Assembly: GCA_028819005.1 (NCBI GenBank) | Contig: JAPPMP010000045.1 | Span: 1-62,387 of the forward strand | Direction of reading: 5' to 3' | Source: Acidimicrobiaceae bacterium | GTDB lineage: Bacteria > Actinomycetota > Acidimicrobiia > Acidimicrobiales > Aldehydirespiratoraceae | DNA length: 62,387 bases | Shown here: positions 49,508 to 57,859 of the stretch, one piece after another | Layout of the letters: every line of letters starts with the position of its first letter | How positions within the stretch are numbered: position 1 is the first letter of the stretch | Made by a program: the position numbers and the translations under genes | The notes under the pieces: generated by a model | Seen by the model: the letters and a program-made list of their open reading frames with translations, nothing else | Told to the model about the DNA's origin: nothing | Databases searched by the model: none

Positions 49508-50758
49508 ATGTCTGAAACCGGGGTGCCCGATGCAGAAGCGGAAACAACCCGGTTCGCATCTCTTCAGATTCCTGAATACCGGTTGTTGTGGTGGGGTGGA
49601 ATGTTCATCTTCCTCGCCTCTCAGACACAACAGATCGCTCGGGGTTGGCTCGCTTACGATCTGACCGGCAGCAACGCAGCGTTGGGCGGGGTGGTTTTCG
49701 CCTTCGGCGTCACCAGCTTGTTTGCAATCCCGGCCGGCGGCGTGCTCGCAGATCGGATCGGCAAGCGCTCCATCCTCATGTTCGCCCAGTCGACGATGAC
49801 CGCCGCTGCACTGGGGATCGCGGTCGCCATTTCCACCGACGCCATCCAATACTGGATGCTCGTGGCCGGGGGTGCGGTTCAAGGCCTGGGCATGTCGCTG
49901 CTGGGGCCGTCCCGACTGGCGATGACCGCAGACCTCGTGGAACGTGAATCGCTAACCAACGCCATCTTGTTGAGCAACGCCAGCGTTCAGATGACCCGAG
50001 TCCTGGGGCCCGCCGTAGGGGGGATACTGATCGGGATCGCGGTGATCGGCGTCGGCGGCGTCTACTACGTGGGCGCGACGCTCTCTGCCCTGTCGGTTGC
50101 CGCCACCGTGAGACTTCCCTCCGGCGTGCCGAAGTACAGGTCTCGGCGCTCAGCTTTCGGCGACCTCGCAGACGGACTCTCCTACGTCCGACAGAATCGC
50201 GAGTTGACAAGACTGCTCGTGGTGTCGTTGCTGATAGTGATGTTGGGCTTTCCTCACATAACGTTTCTGCCCGGGTTGGTGGAGGGCGTCTACGAACTCG
50301 ATGCTTGGGCGCTCGGCCTGCTCACGACCTCAGGCGCGCTGGGCGCTGTCATTGCCAGCGTCGCGTTGGCCGCCGCCAAGCAGTCGCGGCTTCCATCGCT
50401 GCAGATCCAGGCAGCCGTCGTGTTCGGCGTCTCGCTCATCGTATTCGCCGTTGTACCGCAGTACTGGGCTGCGGTGGTCGTGATGTTGCTGGTCGGCGGC
50501 GGTTCCGCTGCGTTCCAGGCGCTGAACAACTCACTGGCGCTCACCATCGCGGACATCGAATACCACGGAAGGGTCCAGAGCCTCATCATGTTGAGTTTCA
50601 CCGGATTCGGACTCGCCTCGCTTCCCTTCGGCAAGCTGGCCGACATTTATGGCATCCGCCCGATCATGTCGTTGATGGGCGTTCTGGTGCTCATCTCCAT
50701 GGGCGTCGGCATGCTCTGGCGACAACGGATCGCCCCGACAAAACCCCCTTCGCTGTGA
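49508..50758 (+). CDS. MFS transporter
   Basis: A 416-residue permease with about 12 helices. FASLQIPEYRLLWWGG and QIARGWLAYDL mark the first helix, and GGVLADRIGKRSIL the loop 2-3 motif. It resembles the EntS/drug-export branch. ATG 49508 is used because upstream residues are not protein-like. Confidence 0.87.
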   Translation: MSETGVPDAEAETTRFASLQIPEYRLLWWGGMFIFLASQTQQIARGWLAYDLTGSNAALGGVVFAFGVTSLFAIPAGGVLADRIGKRSILMFAQSTMTAAALGIAVAISTDAIQYWMLVAGGAVQGLGMSLLGPSRLAMTADLVERESLTNAILLSNASVQMTRVLGPAVGGILIGIAVIGVGGVYYVGATLSALSVAATVRLPSGVPKYRSRRSAFGDLADGLSYVRQNRELTRLLVVSLLIVMLGFPHITFLPGLVEGVYELDAWALGLLTTSGALGAVIASVALAAAKQSRLPSLQIQAAVVFGVSLIVFAVVPQYWAAVVVMLLVGGGSAAFQALNNSLALTIADIEYHGRVQSLIMLSFTGFGLASLPFGKLADIYGIRPIMSLMGVLVLISMGVGMLWRQRIAPTKPPSL

Positions 50759-50786
50759 TTGCCCTACGCTCGGACTGGAGGAACCG

Positions 50787-51155
50787 ATGAGCCGCGAGAA
50801 CGAAGCCTTGATCGAGACTCTGTGGAACCACATCTGGATCGACCAATCCCTGGACCGGCTCGGGGAGGTGTTGGCTGATCCGTTTATGCGCCATACCCGT
50901 GACGGCACCGAGCACACAACACCGCAACGTTATGCCCGCCATGTCAGTTCATCGACCGCGACTATCCGCCCTGCCAAACTCCATTTCGATCAGATCTCCG
51001 CGGTTGACGACTACGTTTTTGCGCGCCTTGCCCTGGAAGGCGTCAACGTTGCCATCGGCAGCACCTTAAAGATCACCTGGCTCGCGCAATACAGGATCGC
51101 CGAGGGACTCATCGCCGAATCTTGGAGTATGCACCAAACCGGTCTCGATTGGTAG
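50787..51155 (+). CDS. SnoaL/NTF2-like small protein
   Basis: A 122-residue protein with the cone-shaped NTF2/SnoaL fold pattern: an N-terminal helix pair (NEALIETLWNHIW) and strands around HFDQISAVDDYVFARL and QYRIAEGLIAESW. It is often a cyclase or isomerase. Its end overlaps the open frame of the SDR fragment that follows. Confidence 0.7.
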   Translation: MSRENEALIETLWNHIWIDQSLDRLGEVLADPFMRHTRDGTEHTTPQRYARHVSSSTATIRPAKLHFDQISAVDDYVFARLALEGVNVAIGSTLKITWLAQYRIAEGLIAESWSMHQTGLDW

Positions 51156-51163
51156 CTGCGATC

Positions 51164-51628
51164 GTGACCGAATTGGCGTTGGAAAACGCGGCAGCGCTGG
51201 TCGTTGGAGCCGGTCAGGGCATCGGGCGTTCGGTGGCCTTGGCCCTGGCAGGTGAGGGTGCTGATGCGACCCTCGCAGCTCGCCGGGCCGGGCCGCTCGA
51301 ACGACTCGCCGCCGAGGTCGCCGAGACGTCCGGCAGACGGACTTTGGCGGTTGTCGCCGACATCGCCGACCCGTCCCTGGGCCGAGCCGCGGTCGATGCG
51401 ACCATTAGGGAGTTCGGAAGGATCGATGTGGTTGTCAACATCGCCACCTATGGGGGTGGCAGCGTTTCTGTTGCCGACCTTGATTGGGACGATTACCTGA
51501 CCGCAGTGCAGATCAACGTGATCGGCACCATGGAAATCTGCCGCATCGCGGCGGCGGCGACGGGACCGGAGATCGCGCCGTCACCTGTTCCCTCAAACGG
51601 GGAAGCGGACTGCGGTCAGTTCTTCTGA
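51164..51628 (+). pseudogene. SDR-family oxidoreductase, 3'-truncated
   Basis: The first 130 residues are a normal short-chain dehydrogenase N-terminal half (GAGQGIGRSVALALAGEGA, VADIADPS, VVNIATYGG). The sequence then leaves the family pattern after EICRIAAAA, before the YxxxK motif, and ends at 51628 inside the convergent SDR. A truncation, probably by deletion between the two SDR copies, is likely. Confidence 0.75.
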
Positions 51629-52507
51629 GGCTTGCCAGAGTTGTCGTTGTGCGCCTGTGTCGTGTGACCGGTCACTGGAGGCGACCAACACCGGGTGGCC
51701 TCGAGTCTCCATGAACCCGTCGGGACCGTAGTACTGGCCTCCTTCGGCCGCCGGATCCGTGGCGGCTCTCAGCGTTGGAAGGGCGCCCATGGCTGCGCTC
51801 TGCGCCAGCGCTCCAAGCAGCGGTTCGGCGATCCGGGCTCCCGGAATGTGGCGTCCGAGTTCGGTGCTCGATCCACCTGGGTGAGCCGCCAGCGCAACGG
51901 TCTGTGCCCCGGACGCAACGAGGCGACGTTGTAGTTCATAGGTGAACATCAGGTTCGCCAGTTTCGAGCGGCCGTATGCGGGCACTCGACGATAGCGCCG
52001 TTCGGCCTGAAGATCACCGAAGTCGAGGCGGGAGAGGATCCGGTGGCCGACGCTGCTGACAGTCACAACCCGCGACCCCTCCACAGCCAAGAGCCTCTCC
52101 AACAACCTGCCAGTCAGAGCGAAGTGGCCCAAGTGATTCGTGCCGAACTGCATCTCGAACCCGTCCGCAGTCTGTTGCCGCGGCGTGTACATGATCCCGG
52201 CGTTGTTGATCAGCAGATCGAGGCGCTCGAAGCGGCTGAGGATTTCCTCTGAAGCGCTGCGAACGGAGTCCAGCGAAGCCAGATCGAGCTGCTGCAGTTC
52301 GAGCTGGGCGCTCGGATGGTCGGATCGGATGTCGTCGACCGCCTGCTCGCCCTTGTCGAGGTCTCGGACTGCGAGCACCACCGACGCGCCCCGACCGGCC
52401 AGCACTCGCGCCGTTTCGAGCCCGAGCCCGGAGTTGGCGCCGGTCACAATCGCCACCCGCCCCGTTTGATCACCGATGTCCTCAGCAGTCCACTTCTCGT
52501 CGCCCAT
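51593..52507 (-). CDS. SDR-family oxidoreductase (retinol dehydrogenase-like)
   Basis: A 304-residue intact short-chain dehydrogenase. The cofactor loop is TGANSGLGLE (21-30), NNAGIM marks strand 4, and YGRSKLANLMF gives the Tyr/Lys pair. The pattern is that of the retinol/protochlorophyllide reductase-like SDRs. It lies just before the IS3 element. Confidence 0.87.
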   Translation of the reverse strand: MGDEKWTAEDIGDQTGRVAIVTGANSGLGLETARVLAGRGASVVLAVRDLDKGEQAVDDIRSDHPSAQLELQQLDLASLDSVRSASEEILSRFERLDLLINNAGIMYTPRQQTADGFEMQFGTNHLGHFALTGRLLERLLAVEGSRVVTVSSVGHRILSRLDFGDLQAERRYRRVPAYGRSKLANLMFTYELQRRLVASGAQTVALAAHPGGSSTELGRHIPGARIAEPLLGALAQSAAMGALPTLRAATDPAAEGGQYYGPDGFMETRGHPVLVASSDRSHDTGAQRQLWQASEELTAVRFPV

Positions 52508-52705
52508 TTTTCACTCCCTGAATTAGCCGGTGAAGTTTACCGGCTCTTCGGAAATGAGGGGGGAGTGGGGGTGGTGGGTATCCGCGGTTGAATGTGGGGG
52601 TTCCTCCGGAATCGGCGCTGTTGATGGCTGCCGAACCTGGAGGTCCCCTGTGGACACTGTGAGGTTCCCCCCTTTTTGTGGAGACGTGTTCTATAGGGAG
52701 GAGCT

Positions 52706-52990
52706 ATGTCCAGACTGCGAAGAGATTTTGATCGGGAGTTCGGTGATGGGGCTGTGCGGATCGTGAACGAGACCGGCAGGCCGGTGGCCCATGTGGCCCG
52801 GGATCTGGGCGTGAACGAGGGCACGCTGGGGAACTGGGTGCGAAGGGATCGCGCCGAGCGATCTGGCGGGCTGGGCTCTGATGAGCGGGCGGAGCTTGTT
52901 CGGTTGCGCAAGGAGAACGCGGCTTTGCGGATGGAGCGTGATGTGCTCAAACGATCCGTGGCCGGTTGGGTGAACGACCCAACGCGATGA
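52706..52990 (+). CDS. IS3-family transposase OrfA
   Basis: A 94-residue DNA-binding protein. The helix-turn-helix is around VAHVARDLGVNEGTLGNWV, and a leucine-rich C-terminal helix (AELVRLRKENAALRMERDVL) is the IS3 OrfA leucine zipper. Its stop overlaps the ATG of OrfB, as in many IS3 elements. Confidence 0.88.
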   Translation: MSRLRRDFDREFGDGAVRIVNETGRPVAHVARDLGVNEGTLGNWVRRDRAERSGGLGSDERAELVRLRKENAALRMERDVLKRSVAGWVNDPTR

Positions 52991-53860
52991 CAGCCGAGAC
53001 GGCCGGGTTCATCGCTGCCCAGAGGACCGATCACGGTGTGCCTCGCTCAGTGGCCTGCAGGGCGCTGGAAGCCCCGGAGCCGGCGTTTTGCAAGCACCTC
53101 AACCGGCCCCCGACTCCGGCCCAGTCGCGCCGGCGGGTCCTCGACGCCGAGGTGAACAGGGTGTTCGGCCGCTCTGAGGGGACTTGCGGGTCGCCCAGGG
53201 TCACAGCCCAGCTCCGCCGAGACGGCATAGCGGCGTCGAACAAGACGGTGGAGGCCTCGATGGCCCGCCAGGGCCTGTGCGCACGCCCCAAACCCAACAA
53301 GAGGGGCCTGACCGGCCAGAACCCCGGCGATGCGGCCCCCACAGACCTGCTGAGGCGGGACTTCAGCGCCAATACTTCCCGAAGGGCACGGACCTGTCGC
53401 GATGGTCTGCCGAAGAGATCGAGGCTGTCGCCCACGCCTTGAACTCCCGGCCCCGAAAGACACTCGGATGGAAGACCCCAGCCGAAGCCCTCGACCAGCA
53501 CCTACACTCCCTCCAACAACCCCGTGTTGCAACGACCGGTTGAATCCGCTCAATACACCGCCGGAGCTTTCGCCAAAGCCTGCGAGCGGCTCGGCATCAC
53601 CCAATCCACAGGGCGAACCGGCAACGCCCTGGACAACGCTCCGGCCGAGTCGTTCTTCCCCCGCCCTCTGACACGAACTCATCGACCGGCGCTGTTGGGC
53701 CAGCAAAGCCCAAGCCCGCCAAGAGATCGCCACATGGGTCTGCGGCTGGCACAACCACCACCGGCTCCACTCCGCCATCGGCATGGCCCCACCAGTAGAA
53801 CACGAGACAACCAACACCCCCAACCCCCACAACCAACCTCTCCACGATTAGGGGGGAAGC
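52987..53860 (+). pseudogene. IS3 transposase OrfB, interrupted by an IS30-like segment
   Basis: The N-terminal region from 52987 to about 53370 is OrfB-like and ends in TDLLRRDFSA. A different frame from about 53361 to 53543 then encodes the C terminus of an IS30-type transposase (QYFPKGTDLSRW, NSRPRKTLGWKTPAEALDQ, VATTG stop). IS3 OrfB resumes at about 53545 with SAQYTAGAFAKAC and GRTGNALDNAPAESFF, which is the E-containing part of the DDE core. A further frame change near 53670 restores the WHNHHRLHSAIGMAPP-like tail. The part holding the first two acidic residues of DDE is missing. Confidence 0.8.
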
Positions 53861-53863
53861 TCA

Positions 53864-54275
53864 CCCCGAACCGGCAAGCACCGGCCACGCCCACCGGCAG
53901 CGCCATGCAACCAAAACACTGGCCGACCGAACCGGACCCCGCAACCAGAACGCGAACCAACGAAACGGAACTTTTCGACTCGTGGAACCGCCCCACGAAA
54001 CGCCCCTCCGTTGCCGCTGCCCAAAGACTCGATACCGGAACGTCCGAACGTCGTCAACAGATTGCAGAACCAAACCACTCGCGGCACTGTTCCCGAACAT
54101 GGCACCGCACGAACCAACTCTCCTGAAACACCCTGACCTCATCGAACAACCCGAAAACGACCGGAACAACCCGCACGACACGAACACCCTCCGACAGGTC
54201 GAAAGCACACCACTCGAACAGGAACCCGACAACGAGCACCCGCACGAAACAACAATCGCCGGGGAGCTAACCTAC
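53864..54275. other. Spacer after the IS3 element
   Basis: About 410 bases with open but unconvincing frames. The plus strand is unusually rich in C and A (CCAACAAC-type words) compared with the core genome, as is the rest of the region to 60 kb. No RNA or promoter could be assigned. Confidence 0.4.
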
Positions 54276-54605
54276 ATGGAATACGGTACCAGCCGTCCGC
54301 TGACCAGCGACGAACACGCAAAGACGCACTGCGACATCGCCAGCTACGTCTACAACAAATGGAACGAACTTGACGAGGCGCAAATACGGAGCCAAATGCG
54401 CAGCGGCAAGCTAGAAATACGCGGGCGGGTCAACACCACCCCAACCCGCGCTCAGCTCGCGGAGTTCGTCAGCCGTGCATGCCACGCCGCAGGAATACGC
54501 TCGGCAACACCCGAAACGAACGACCTGCCCGCTGACATGAACACAATACTGTGGACGGTCACAACCCTGACAATCAGCGCCGGTCACGCCGCACACAACA
54601 CGTAA
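54276..54605 (+). CDS. Hypothetical protein
   Basis: A 109-residue protein not recognised. It is largely helical, with a charged stretch (KWNELDEAQIRSQMRSGKLE) and an alanine-rich middle (EFVSRACHAAGIRSA). GGGGAG about ten bases upstream supports ATG 54276. The open frame goes further upstream but loses protein-like character. Confidence 0.5.
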   Translation: MEYGTSRPLTSDEHAKTHCDIASYVYNKWNELDEAQIRSQMRSGKLEIRGRVNTTPTRAQLAEFVSRACHAAGIRSATPETNDLPADMNTILWTVTTLTISAGHAAHNT

Positions 54606-55062
54606 CCCGACACGAGCGCAATCCAGCAACGGCCGTTCAAATCCTCTCCCGAGCACGGACGCCAACAAGAACTCTTGACCGTCGAGCGGCCGAATCATCT
54701 GAACCGCCCGACGCTGCCGGACCTCCCACAACCGTCCCGTCATCCCCGTCACGAAACAAAGTCAACGGCTCGACACTGGCCCACCCCAGCAACGACCTCA
54801 CCACAAAACACATCCCGACACCACCCACAACAGCACGGCCGACCGGACCGAACCAACAACCCACCGACACTGACCCTGGTTCGCGGCGGGCGAGGATCCG
54901 ACCGTTTGCCTTTTCGGTCGACAAAAGTTAAACGGGAGGCGGTTTTCCCCAAAACCTTAACTTTTTCTCAACCGCAACAACAGAACGACACCCCGCCGGC
55001 GGAGTGCGATGCGGGACCGGGCGGAACCAACCAGCCAGCACTGCGCATCCCGGCACAGTCAC
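54606..55062. other. Non-coding stretch with nested hairpins
   Basis: About 460 bases without a credible gene. The notable content is the hairpin at 54923-54965, which may be a transposon end. The surrounding sequence is C/A-rich, like the rest of the accessory region. Confidence 0.45.
54923..54965. repeat. Nested inverted repeat (possible IS605-type left end)
   Basis: AAAAGTTAA at 54923-54931 pairs exactly with TTAACTTTT at 54957-54965. Between them GGTTTT-CCCC-AAAACC (54941-54956) makes a second perfect hairpin that abuts the right outer arm. The structure lies about 100 bases before the TnpB remnant and fits a hairpin-bearing IS200/IS605 left end. Confidence 0.55.
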
Positions 55063-55472
55063 AACCCGAACGACCGCACCGCCGACATTCGACGCGACGC
55101 TGTTCACAAGCTCACCACCCGTCTCGCCAAAACCCACGGCGAGACAGTGATTGAAGACCTGGACGTCGCAGGGATGCGCAAAGGCGAGCCAAGCACATGC
55201 GAGACGCGCCGTTAGGCGAGTTCAAACGCCAGATGATCTACAAGACCGGCTGGCACAACGCGTCTCTGGTGCTTGCCGACCGCTTCTACCCGTCGTCAAA
55301 AACCTGTTCGGCGTGCGGCGAGCTAGGCGAACCTGACAGGAACCGAGAATGGCGCTGCGTTCACTGCGGCACATTCCAAGACCGCGACAACAACGCCGCG
55401 ACCAACCTTGCCCGATACCACCCACAACAACAGTCAAACGGGAGAGTTGACCCCGTGCAGGCCCCGCCTTAG
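55063..55472 (+). pseudogene. tnpB: TnpB (IS200/IS605-type) C-terminal remnant
   Basis: Two frames carry the end of a TnpB nuclease. The first (to about 55214) has RRDAVHKLTTRLAKTHGE and VIEDLDVAGM, the region around the first acidic RuvC residue. The second (55197-55472) has GEFKRQMIYKT, DRFYPSSKTCSACG and CVHCG, the zinc ribbon, and ends with the DRDNNAATNLARY block with the last catalytic aspartate. Loss of about 15 residues and the frame shift near 55195 make it non-functional, and the N-terminal half is missing. Confidence 0.8.
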
Positions 55473-55510
55473 AAAGCGGAGGGATCAGTCATGCTGATCG
55501 AAGGGTCATA
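55464..55510 (+). other. Two hairpins after the TnpB remnant (possible omega-RNA/right end)
   Basis: CCGCCTTAGAAAGCGG (55464-55479) folds into a stem with one mismatch. GATCAG-TCATG-CTGATC (55483-55499) is a perfect 6-base stem. They overlap the end of the tnpB reading frame, where IS605-family omega RNAs and the right end usually lie. No guide or target can be defined. Confidence 0.4.
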
Positions 55511-55594
55511 AGACCGGACACTCAACCGGCAATCGCACAGCCCTGCGAACACAAAACCTCGAAAGAGGCAGCGTGACTCCGCAAGGAGGGACTC

Positions 55595-55852
55595 GTGAAC
55601 AAAACAACACGAACAATCAACGGCATCTGGAGCGTCATGAGTGCTGTCACCGGATGCCTCGGGATAGTTGCAAAAACCCCAGAACCAACATCGCACGACC
55701 AAGCCACGGCGCTGATCGAAACACTATGCGACGCCATCAACGCCGCAGCACTGCCCTACAACGCGACGGTACCAGCAGCCGACACAACGCTGTGGCGGTA
55801 CGAACCCGGCGAAGGATCGCTGAAAGCGACCCGCTCGCAGGAGGAACATTGA
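55595..55852 (+). CDS. Hypothetical protein
   Basis: An 85-residue unrecognised protein. A strong ribosome binding site (AAGGAGG, five bases before the GTG) supports it. It has a helical N-terminal part with a mild hydrophobic stretch (IWSVMSAVTGCLGIV) and a helix with DQATALIETLCDAINAAAL. It probably belongs to the mobile region. Confidence 0.6.
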   Translation: MNKTTRTINGIWSVMSAVTGCLGIVAKTPEPTSHDQATALIETLCDAINAAALPYNATVPAADTTLWRYEPGEGSLKATRSQEEH

Positions 55853-55887
55853 TTGCGGGACGATGAGCGCTTCGCACAGTACCGGCC

Positions 55888-56022
55888 ATGTCAACAGTCA
55901 AAGACCAACGAGGGCTGCGAGAAAAGACAAAAAGCCGGCGAGCTGACGAAGAGTTCATGACCCGTCTTCGTAAAACGATGGAAGAGAGCAAACGAGTACT
56001 CGACCGGTTGGCTGACACCTGA
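55888..56022 (+). CDS. Small charged hypothetical protein
   Basis: A 44-residue frame starting at ATG 55888 and rich in Lys, Arg and Glu (LREKTKSRRADEEFMTRLRK). It looks like an amphipathic helix. It could be an antitoxin-like or regulatory peptide, or chance. Confidence 0.35.
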   Translation: MSTVKDQRGLREKTKSRRADEEFMTRLRKTMEESKRVLDRLADT

Positions 56023-56075
56023 CCAACCAACGCCACTGACCAACCAACGCCACACACGTCCGGTACGTTCGGACC

Positions 56076-56288
56076 ATGAGCAAACGACCGTCACGAAGCA
56101 ACCGCGACGAAGCTCTTCTTCGGATCAAACAAACGCAAAAGTGCACACGGTGCGGGTTGGAACCGTGTCAACAACGCAGCCGGCAGCAGAGGATAACGTC
56201 CTGTGCCGGCACGCCATCTGTCGGTGACTGTCTCTACGGGGACCGCTGTCATGCACCATCCGCAGCAAGCGACGACTGTGCCATCTGA
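56076..56288 (+). pseudogene. 5' fragment of an unknown gene, fused to antisense sequence
   Basis: The first 28 residues (MSKRPSRSNRDEALLRIKQT) are plausible protein, but from about 56160 the frame runs antisense through the GNAT remnant. A junction at about 56160 between two truncated genes is the simplest reading. Confidence 0.35.
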
Positions 56289-56438
56289 CTTGTCGGTTAC
56301 GACGAACACTTTGGATGTGTTGGCTGCGGCTGCGTTATGGGCGGCATGCAGAAGCCAGTTCGTCTGCGCCTGTGAACGACAAACGAACTGCTTTACGCTG
56401 TCGTCGCGTTCCAGCAACCGCGGTCGGTTGTAGCTCAC
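56160..56438 (-). pseudogene. GNAT-type toxin remnant (TacT-like), truncated
   Basis: The reading frame 56438 to about 56160 has the N-terminal half of a GNAT toxin: FVCRSQAQTNWLLHAAHNAA, then KVFVVTDKSDGTVVACCGW, then GRYPLLPAALLTRF. The acetyl-CoA-binding motif A and the C-terminal part that should follow are missing, and the frame continues into unrelated residues. The ATG at 56438 overlaps the stop of the antitoxin-like gene (56435). Confidence 0.65.
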
Positions 56439-56689
56439 TCGTCGATGAACGGCGACGGTTGTTGGAACAGTTTGTCGAGTTTCGGCGTGTCACGTGGCGG
56501 ACGCTCCAGCATGTCTTGAAGTTGACGCAGCCCTTCCTCCGTGCGAATCACCGGGGGAATATCGGCTGAGATGTCGACGTTGACCAGTGCCGGGCGGGTG
56601 CGAGGGACCCGAGGCGCAGAGGCGGCAGGCGCGCTGATGACGAACCCTAGCAGCGGCGGACTCGCTGAACTTGGTTCTGGCTGGTCCAT
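56435..56689 (-). CDS. DUF1778-like antitoxin tail, 84 residues
   Basis: The C-terminal 40 residues (LRQLQDMLERPPRDTPKLDK) match the toxin-neutralising tail of DUF1778/TacA antitoxins, which ends in a PSPF motif as seen here (QQPSPFIDE). The N-terminal ribbon-helix-helix that should bind the operator is not recognisable; the first 45 residues are proline/alanine-rich. AGGAG precedes ATG 56689 and a TATAGT box lies at 56716-56721. Confidence 0.6.
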   Translation of the reverse strand: MDQPEPSSASPPLLGFVISAPAASAPRVPRTRPALVNVDISADIPPVIRTEEGLRQLQDMLERPPRDTPKLDKLFQQPSPFIDE

Positions 56690-57249
56690 TATCTGACTCC
56701 TGAAAGCTTGTCTTCACTATACATGCCCGCGCCGCACCTTGTGGAGAAACGGCAGGCATGCGTCTCATACAGTGAGCGGACCGCGGCACCCCGCAACCAA
56801 CTCCACCCGCCGGCACACTCTACGCTACGACCCGAATCACCCAATCGGACGGGCCGGTCGAACAGCTCCCGCAGGAACCGACGAGACAACCGCGGCGGCG
56901 GGCACAGCAACCTGCACGGCCACAACCCCGGCCGGCGACAAGAAAACGTCCCATGAGCAGGGATTCCCGGGCCGCAACACTGACCGTTCAAAAACCGCCG
57001 AACCGCTGGTACGGGATCCAATACCAACCCGGGTCGTCTTAAATGCACGCAGGGCTTGAGCGGACCCGGCTCAACAGGAACACCGTGCGGGCTGTGCGAA
57101 CACACGCAGCCGGCACAGGCTGACGCTCGCGGCACGCCCCATCACGGGCCATCCTTCGCTTTCGTTGAAGATCTCGCATGGGCGTGTCGGCGACACGGTC
57201 TGTGCCGGCCTGCGGCCGAACCCCCGGAACTCTCTCATTCAGCCCCCTC

Positions 57250-57268
57250 TGGCCCGTCGGGCTTTTTC
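57250..57268 (+). terminator. Rho-independent terminator
   Basis: GCCC-GTC-GGGC directly followed by TTTTT. It is a short classical hairpin plus U-tract on the plus strand. Which gene it terminates is unclear; it isolates the Xre/RES pair from upstream transcription. Confidence 0.55.
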
Positions 57269-57434
57269 GGCTCGTTAAAGGTGCGGAGGGTTCGCGGCTC
57301 CCCCACAGGGACGAGTGGGCGCAAGTGTTCGAGGCGTAAACTGTCCGGGTACGCTCCTGGCGGTACGCAAGTATCTACATGCGCGCTGACGGGCCAAACC
57401 AGAACCATGACCACATTGCCTGCACAGTGCGTGA

Positions 57435-57467
57435 CATACTGGACGACAGAACGCAAGACATAGTATG
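57435..57467. promoter_or_regulatory. Inverted repeat upstream of the Xre/RES pair
   Basis: CATACT at 57435-57440 and AGTATG at 57462-57467 form an inverted repeat about 30 bases before the antitoxin start, preceded by the partly matching GTGACA. It is a plausible operator for the Xre antitoxin, not proven. Confidence 0.35.
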
Positions 57468-57496
57468 CTTGGATCGATAGAGCAAGGAGTTGCCAG

Positions 57497-57841
57497 ATGC
57501 CTGAAAGCGCCGCCTTCGCGGAGACCTTGAACGCCATTTCTTACGCGACCCGCCTCACCTACTACGATGTCGGGCGGATTGCGGGCGCGAGCGAGCGTTC
57601 AGTGAGCCGCTGGCGCAACGGTGCAGCCGCACCGAACCGGGTTGCTCGGCAACGTGTTTTGGAACTTGCTTACATCGCTAACGAATTAGCGGCGGTGCTT
57701 GACTCTGATCATGCGAACCTCTGGATTTTGTCTCCGAACCGTCTCCTTGACGACGACACACCAGCGGCAAGGATCGAAAATGGCGACTTCAAATCTGTCG
57801 CGGCGCTGATCGAAGCTTTGGCAGATGGTGTCGTTGTTTAA
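57497..57841 (+). CDS. Xre/MbcA/ParS-type antitoxin
   Basis: A 114-residue protein with an N-terminal helix-turn-helix (GRIAGASERSVSRWRNG) and the MbcA/ParS/Xre C-terminal domain that fills the RES toxin active site (LDDDTPAARIENGDFKSVAA). AAGGAG nine bases before the ATG is a good ribosome binding site. It is followed after 18 bases by the RES toxin gene. Confidence 0.88.
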   Translation: MPESAAFAETLNAISYATRLTYYDVGRIAGASERSVSRWRNGAAAPNRVARQRVLELAYIANELAAVLDSDHANLWILSPNRLLDDDTPAARIENGDFKSVAALIEALADGVVV

Positions 57842-57859
57842 CGATCACGTTCTCAAAGA

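Larger units (their letters stand above)
52660..53863 (+). mobile_element. IS3-family element with a mosaic transposase
   Basis: The ends are imperfect 25-base inverted repeats: TGAGGTTCCCCCCTTTTTGT... at 52660-52684 and its counterpart ...AGGGGGGAAGCTCA at 53839-53863 (21 of 25 positions agree). The termini begin TG and finish CA. No clear target-site duplication is seen, so the copy is old or rearranged. The element carries orfA and a broken orfB in which the middle has been replaced by IS30-like sequence. Confidence 0.85.
56690..57496. other. Long gap with a terminator, no confident gene
   Basis: About 800 bases between the DUF1778-like gene and the Xre antitoxin. A frame at 57056-57463 reads through a terminator and is not credible. 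The content is otherwise C/A-rich and featureless, apart from the terminator at 57250. Confidence 0.45.

Noticed and set aside
52597..52659. Imperfect inverted repeat left of the IS3 end
   Set aside because: Only partial pairing (CCTCC and TCGGC words); too weak to call as another IS end or RNA.
57056..57463. 135-residue plus frame with CxxC words
   Set aside because: It reads through a clear hairpin-U terminator at 57250 and has no protein pattern.
57235..57537. 100-residue minus frame
   Set aside because: It covers the promoter of the Xre/RES pair and is not coding-like.
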